A stretch of DNA of 64,000 nt from Straminergon stramineum (lineage: Eukaryota; Streptophyta; Bryopsida; Hypnales; Calliergonaceae), in the NCBI GenBank assembly GCA_963920665.1, contig OY987265.1, positions 1,927,001-1,991,000 on the forward strand. The letters are read 5' to 3'. Shown here one piece after another: positions 59,027 through 64,000 of the stretch. Position numbers and translations under genes: made by a program. The notes beneath the pieces are model-generated. The model did not search any database. It saw nothing but the letters and a program-made list of their open reading frames with translations, and was not told where the DNA came from. Each line of letters opens with the position of its first letter. Position 1 is the stretch's first letter.

Positions 59027-59392
59027 ATGGCCCCCTCTGTTACTGAGATTGTGAACAACACGCAGCATGTTTTGAACATGAAAGTGGGCAACCACCGATA
59101 CTTCGTGGATTTCGCTAAAATTCGAAGAGGAGCCAAGCACACGATGCAGGTGGACTACAGTGATACCTACCAAGAATTTTTGATGGGGAAGGACCGAACG
59201 GGGAAGAACATCATCGTGACTTCTGACGACTGCTGCGATTATCAGTGCATCACCATTACGGAAGTGGACGGACAGTTCACTGTGGACAGAGTACCCAGGA
59301 TACGCTCCCGTTCGGGAGAGCAGGAGCCTGCTTCCGCTGCTGTGGCGAAGCATGGCGCCACCTGGAAGACTCTGTGGAAGCTTAGATTGTAG
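59027..59392 (+). CDS. Small uncharacterised protein (121 aa), paralogue of the 51-kb gene
   Basis: Intronless gene starting at the ATG at 59027, in line with its paralogue; the frame is open further upstream, but that part lies in the leader shared with 45.4 kb. Core: TEIVNNTQHVL, VGNHRYFVDFAKIRRGAK, VDYSDTYQEFLMGKDRTG, IIVTSDDCCDYQCITITEVD. The adjacent Cys pair (DDCCDYQC here, DECCDYKV in the paralogue) and the VGNHRYFV and DTYQEFLMG blocks are the best-conserved parts, so they probably define the fold or binding surface. The basic tail is variable. No targeting signal is evident. Function unknown; possibly the DUF7748-type family (memory only). It may carry two Cys pairs sensitive to redox, but this is speculation. 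Confidence 0.85.
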   Translation: MAPSVTEIVNNTQHVLNMKVGNHRYFVDFAKIRRGAKHTMQVDYSDTYQEFLMGKDRTGKNIIVTSDDCCDYQCITITEVDGQFTVDRVPRIRSRSGEQEPASAAVAKHGATWKTLWKLRL

Positions 59393-60151
59393 GGTGATTG
59401 AAGATTACTCCTGGGCGACGTCATTCATGATACTTCATACATTTTTGCCTCCCTCTCCCTCTTTTTGAATTTTCTTGAAGAGATTATTGATTCTCTGCTA
59501 TCATGTTGAAATTGAAGCATGCGCAGACATTGAGGTTAATTAAGTTAGAAGTCAGTGGGGCAATTCTCTCTGACTGAGTCTCACTCCATTAGTAGTGAGG
59601 CTACGGAATTCACCATGTTACGATATTCTACATTATTTTGTGAAAATAGAATTGATTCAGAGGACTTTTGTTTTACCCACTGTGTGCCACAACTCAAAGC
59701 CTGCCGGTACTCTTGGAAGTGGAGACGCAGTGCGTACCGCAAGTGTTGGTTGAATGACGCGCAGCAGAGTGTTTGGTTTCTTTTAGCTTATCTCCCGTTT
59801 GGGTTTTGCGAACACTTAGACCCTCCGTTCCTTCCCTTTTTCCCAGTTGTAAGGTGATGTGCTTTACCAGCTTATCTCAGAGTCGCAGGTATTCAATGGC
59901 TGAAATCCGGAGGTGCTCTCTTCCCTTACAGCCATACGATAGTTGCAATGAAACTCAATTTCTGAAATTGGGGTTCCGTTTCATATGGGCTCAGGCTGCG
60001 CTTCCAACTTATCAGTTTTTTCAACTTATCGAAGTATGAGATACAAGGCACTTCATCCACTCTATCAAGTCACTGTCTTCCATTCTGCATATTTACCCAA
60101 TTCAAATAGCCCTCCTAGAAACTTACTTCATTGTAAATATTGTTTCAGGGT
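59393..60151. other. 3' flank of the small-protein gene
   Basis: Moderately GC-rich, with a 100-codon frame at 59555 lacking recognisable features; more likely 3' UTR or decayed sequence. Confidence 0.35.
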
Positions 60152-61080
60152 TTAACCCCTAAAGGACCCATATGTGTTTTTTGGGCTACATAGCAATTTT
60201 GGGCAGGTATGTGTGATTGGAGATTTCCGTATTTTTGGCCCAAATTTTAATAGAAGGTGGGGACAAGGAATATCTTTCACATGCACTAAATTTCATGACA
60301 TTTGAAAATAGGAGTCAAAATTTATGGCCTAATATGTTACTTTTTTTCGAAAATGGGTAGTCCAAGTAGAGTAGAAAAAATCACTTTTTTCATAAACACA
60401 AATTTTAAATTGGTTTTCTAGAGTTATATACACATGGAAAGCTTTGAATCATTCCATTTTGATCAAGGAGTCAAAAGTTATGAGATTTTTTTGTTTGCAA
60501 GTAGTTTTGTATCCTCTACTTTAAAATAAACTTTAAAGTCCCTTATCTTATTCAATTTAAAAAAAAATTGGAAAAAAGTCATAGGATGTATAGTGTTTAT
60601 TAAAACATTGCAACCATTGGGATTGGCATTTTTCAATTCCATAATTAAATTCTTAACAATTTAGTATTTTGAATCATTCTATACTACTATCTACTTACTA
60701 TTTTTTCCCTATAAATTGTACAATTCCAATTGGTCTAAAAATTTTCAAGCATGTGACCAACTTGTCTAGGAAAAAGAATCAAAGGAAGCACCACCATTTT
60801 GGCCTTTTTTTCATAGAAAAGTGAGCTTGTGAAATGGAGCTACCCTCCTTTTCAAAGGACCAAAAAAATGATTTCCGTGAATTTAAATGCTTACATCTTG
60901 CAATTGACATCGTGGAAATTTCTGAAACTTCTACTACATGTTCTCAAGTTAGGATAATACAAGATCCTACTATTACATGTGTCAAAAAAAGTTCTTTTTC
61001 AAAAATTTGGTACTTGTACTAAAAATGGCAGTTTTGGAGCATTTTCGGTGAAAACATAGCCATGAAACTTTAGGGGTTAA
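60152..61080. mobile_element. TTAA-bounded element, family C copy 2 (~929 bp)
   Basis: It starts TTAACCCCTAAAGGACC and ends AAACTTTAGGGGTTAA. The body aligns with 7476-8621 outside the nested family D insertion. No transposase frame is present. Confidence 0.72.
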
Positions 61081-61346
61081 CTAAAATTCTAGAACCTTTT
61101 CAAGTCAAAGGCTACTTCATATTACTCTTTCCTAAAATTATGAGGGGGAGACAGGATAGAGCACCTCCATTCCTCCAACTATTTGAAGAAATACGCATAG
61201 AATGAGATGAGTGGAGAACTCATGAAAGACTTCACTAAATTTGTTGAAGAATATTGTAATTGTAAAAAGGGGTGAGTAATGTTCCCCCCATTTTGTTGAA
61301 ATCTCAAAAGCTATAGTGAATCTGTGACTCCTACTACAAAATTATA
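61081..61346. other. Spacer
   Basis: No feature was recognised. Confidence 0.3.
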
Positions 61347-61913
61347 CTACCTTTGTCCAAAATGATCTTCATGTTGGACAAAATGTTATGGATTAAGGCT
61401 AAAAATAACATTTATAAGACCTCTATCACGCTATAAGTAGAGTTTTGTACACTCTTAGCATCCTAGAGACTTTGAGTTTTGATGCCCCTTTCAAAGTGTA
61501 GTTTGGGAATATTGAAAAGTGGATTTTGGGGGGCATTTTCTAAGAGCGCCGCTAGACATTTAATTGTAGAGTATGAGGTTGTCCTTTCATGGGCATTTAG
61601 TATGGACCCAAAACTATGTGTGGACCTTTGTTTTGCCTCCCAAAACTTCATCTCCTTCAATCGGGCAATACTCAAAGAGATGCAAAAAATAAAAACGAAT
61701 AGTGTGGATTGACCACTTCAATCATTTCATTTCTCTTTTGATTGAAGATTGCATCGATGGAGAAGGAACTATTTCAGGGAGTTGTTTTGTTGTTCCTAGA
61801 TAGTAATCAAAAGCAGAAATCTGACTAATTCACAACTTCACTAGTGCAACAAGAAGATCATTTTGGGACAAAAAATTAAAGCCAACAGGAAGATCATTAT
61901 GGGATGGAGGGAG
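61347..61913. mobile_element. Stowaway-type element, TA TSD (~567 bp)
   Basis: The left tip CTACCTTTGTCCAAAATGAT and the right-tip complement CTCCCTCCATCCCATAATGA match over about 33 bp (through GATCTTC.TGTTGG), flanked by TA on both sides. CTCCCTCC tips with TA duplication are classic Stowaway features. The two opposite-strand frames inside (61463-61675 and 61479-61712) have no domain. Confidence 0.72.
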
Positions 61914-61915
61914 TA

Positions 61916-64000
61916 ATATTTTATTACTTGTTTATTTGTGAATCAATTAGATGTCTACATTTTCAAATTAAAAAATTCATTGATTCCAAAATCATAATGC
62001 TACAATTTCTAAATCAAATTTTTTCCAAATTTTTTCCAAAGATGAAGTTTCATCTTTACAATTTATAAATATCTATAATTTGTGTTTTAAAATTTGAGAA
62101 AATAATTGATTGTTGAAAAAATATGTTAAAATACAAAGTATTTTTTAATAATAGAGTTAATTGGAAAGTGGGTCCAAACCTAGGGAACTTTATTTGCAAA
62201 TAGTAAAAAATATAAATTGGTAGATCAAACTCATTTTGGGTCCAAAATAGAATTTTTTTTTGAACTTGTCTCTAGTTTTGCTTCCTTACATGCCAAATTA
62301 GAAGCATATGGTATGTGGAACGAGGAATTTTAACTTTAGACAAGGATCTTGAGTTTAACGCTAACTTGAGGCCATGAATTAACAGGCCAAAACGAATTTA
62401 TTATCGAGTCTTGTGCCAAAAGCTGCAATACTTTGTAATTAACTTTTCAAAGTGTTTCTTATTTATTCTTCATATATTTTTTAAAGTAAGGTGGTACAGA
62501 TGGACCATGATCATTAAAATGCTAACAATTCAAACATTTAGATATTAATTGAAAATTTTCAACTCCAATGATGAAAATGTTTAAATAGGCAATCTCAACA
62601 CGGTTCAATTTTGTTTTCTTCCAAAACTATCAAAATTTGAGTTCAAAAAACAACTTTGAGTTTAATTTCATCAAGATTTGTTATAGTTGTCTACAAACTA
62701 AGATTTTTGTAACTTTCATTCTATTTTTCCAAATAGAATGATTCAAAGCTCTTCCATGTTTATATTATGAAATCCAAGTGCAAATTTAAATGAGGCAAAG
62801 TTTCTTAAGTATTCAAATTGCCTAAGATTGTTTTCAAAACATTTAAATTTCATAATTATTACACTACTTGTTGGAATTCCATAAAAAATGCTTGACATGG
62901 AGAAAATGGTGATTAAGATCTATACAAAGAATATCCCAATTTTTTTCCAGTAATATGAAGTCATTGTTCCAAAGTACAAATGTCCATTTTGGTCAAAATT
63001 GTAAAATAGTTACAAATTTACAAAATAAAAATTACAAAAAACATTATGGAGTCTTTAAGTAGGAAATACTAAAATATTAAAAAAAATCATAATATTCATA
63101 CTTATATTAAAATTATAAGAAATCATCTTAGCATTTCAAATTTGATAGTAGGGGGGGGGGGGACAATAGGTGTAAGTGACATTAATTTTACGAAAGTTAC
63201 ACTATTTTTAAAATAATTAATTTAGTGTGGGCTAAAACATTGTTGTATTGAGTCTTAAAAAATAAATTAGTAACAAATTTGTACCCTCAACAATAGGACA
63301 AATTAATATAGCTTTTCTAAATTAGAATTCCAAGTGGATTTCAATAGCTTCAAACCTATTAATAATATCCTTCAACAAATATAGTACTAGAATATTGTTG
63401 AAAGATATTGTCAATAATATGGAAAATTGAGTGAAATGAAGGACTTCAAAGTTTATCTTAAAGTAGAGATTCTATAACTGCCCACAAACTAAAACTCCTC
63501 ATAAATTTCATCTCATTAATTAAAATGGAATGATTTAAAGCTTTCCACATACATATAAATCTAGAAAACCAATTACAAATTTTTATTTTTGAAAAACTAC
63601 TTTTTAAAGCTTTTTTTTAGTTGCCCGGATTGCCCACCAAGCAATGAAAATGACATATCATGCAATAACTTTTTAACTATGTTGTCGAAGGTTATGAAAA
63701 TTATTGCACCTTAGAGCTACACCTTAGACACATGTTGTCAGAAAATTTCAGTGGAAAAAAATAAAAATTCCATTCATAGTCAATTGCCAAACATTGCTAC
63801 ATTGCTAAAAAAACACAGTTTGGGCATTGAGGGGTTTAGTTATAATGTACAAATATGATACAATAGCAAATGCTTTTTAGTTTTTGTGTTTCAAATGATG
63901 AATGGCTTTTAGGATACCAAAATGATTATTTCATATGAGTGAATGTATTGGATTGAGAATTAGAATGCCCAATCTAGCCAACAATGCGACCATTGCATAC
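61916..64000. other. AT-rich DNA with family C-like relics
   Basis: Around 62690-62780 and 63480-63600 (inverted) are tracts matching the family C body (AATGGAATGATTTAAAGCTTTCC). A run of fourteen G occurs near 63152, and GGCATTGAGGGGTTTAG lies near 63820. No gene was found before the window end. Confidence 0.4.

Noticed and set aside
1..64000. tRNA, rRNA or snRNA genes
   Set aside because: Scanned by eye for T-arm (GGTTCRANNC) and box motifs; only isolated partial matches (for example near 5462 and 16909) without a cloverleaf. A covariance-model scan would be decisive.

Overview
This window is nuclear DNA from a land plant. The evidence is intron-rich genes with GT..AG junctions, plant-style telomeric CCCTAAA motifs and plant-type protein families. 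No ribosomal, tRNA, viral or bacterial-type operon genes were seen. Two small basic/acidic proteins, and a TKL-like kinase remnant with an HGDLK-type catalytic loop, remind me of seedless plants (bryophyte or lycophyte). That placement is from memory and only moderately certain. Genes are GC-richer islands in a very AT-rich background.

Region by region: 1-4.5 kb is AT-rich DNA with small inverted-repeat transposons. 4.9-9.4 kb is a complete 9-exon Trm5-type tRNA (guanine37-N1) methyltransferase gene on the + strand, with a transposon in intron 6. 9.8-10.7 kb is a transposon with a second transposon nested inside it. 11.5-16.9 kb is a complete 14-exon AFG1/LACE1-like mitochondrial AAA ATPase gene. 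17-40 kb is a gene-poor zone of transposon relics, hairpins and tandem repeats. It holds a dead phosphoglycerate-mutase-like gene (20.4-21.5 kb), a fragment of an alpha/beta hydrolase (24.2-24.5 kb) and an exon-like relic (37.2-37.5 kb). 40.6-43.1 kb is a complete 3-exon gene for a MOCOS/ABA3-like PLP-fold protein that appears to lack the PLP-binding lysine. 43.4-46.7 kb holds decayed coding segments, an intact 150-codon ORF and a frameshifted protein-kinase pseudogene. 46.9-50 kb holds more small DNA transposons. 50.6-51.0 kb (- strand) and 59.0-59.4 kb (+ strand) are two intronless paralogous genes for a ~120-residue uncharacterised protein. 51.8-64 kb is otherwise transposon-derived.

The three multi-exon genes were reconstructed exon by exon and stay in frame from ATG to stop (479, 652 and 694 codons). 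Two act in unrelated housekeeping roles: tRNA modification and mitochondrial protein quality control. The third is a PLP-fold protein of unknown role. I see no operon-like or pathway clustering.

The most unusual content is the density of short terminal-inverted-repeat elements whose target-site duplications can be read directly: CACTA-like (3 bp), hAT-like (8 bp), Harbinger-like (TAA), Stowaway-like (TA), and a TTAA-flanked group with CCCCTAAA-type ends. Also notable are a promoter/5' UTR segment shared between the small-protein gene at 59 kb and the kinase pseudogene at 45.7 kb, and a ~0.45-kb-arm inverted repeat at 25.4-26.7 kb. All family names come from motif recognition; no database search was possible.
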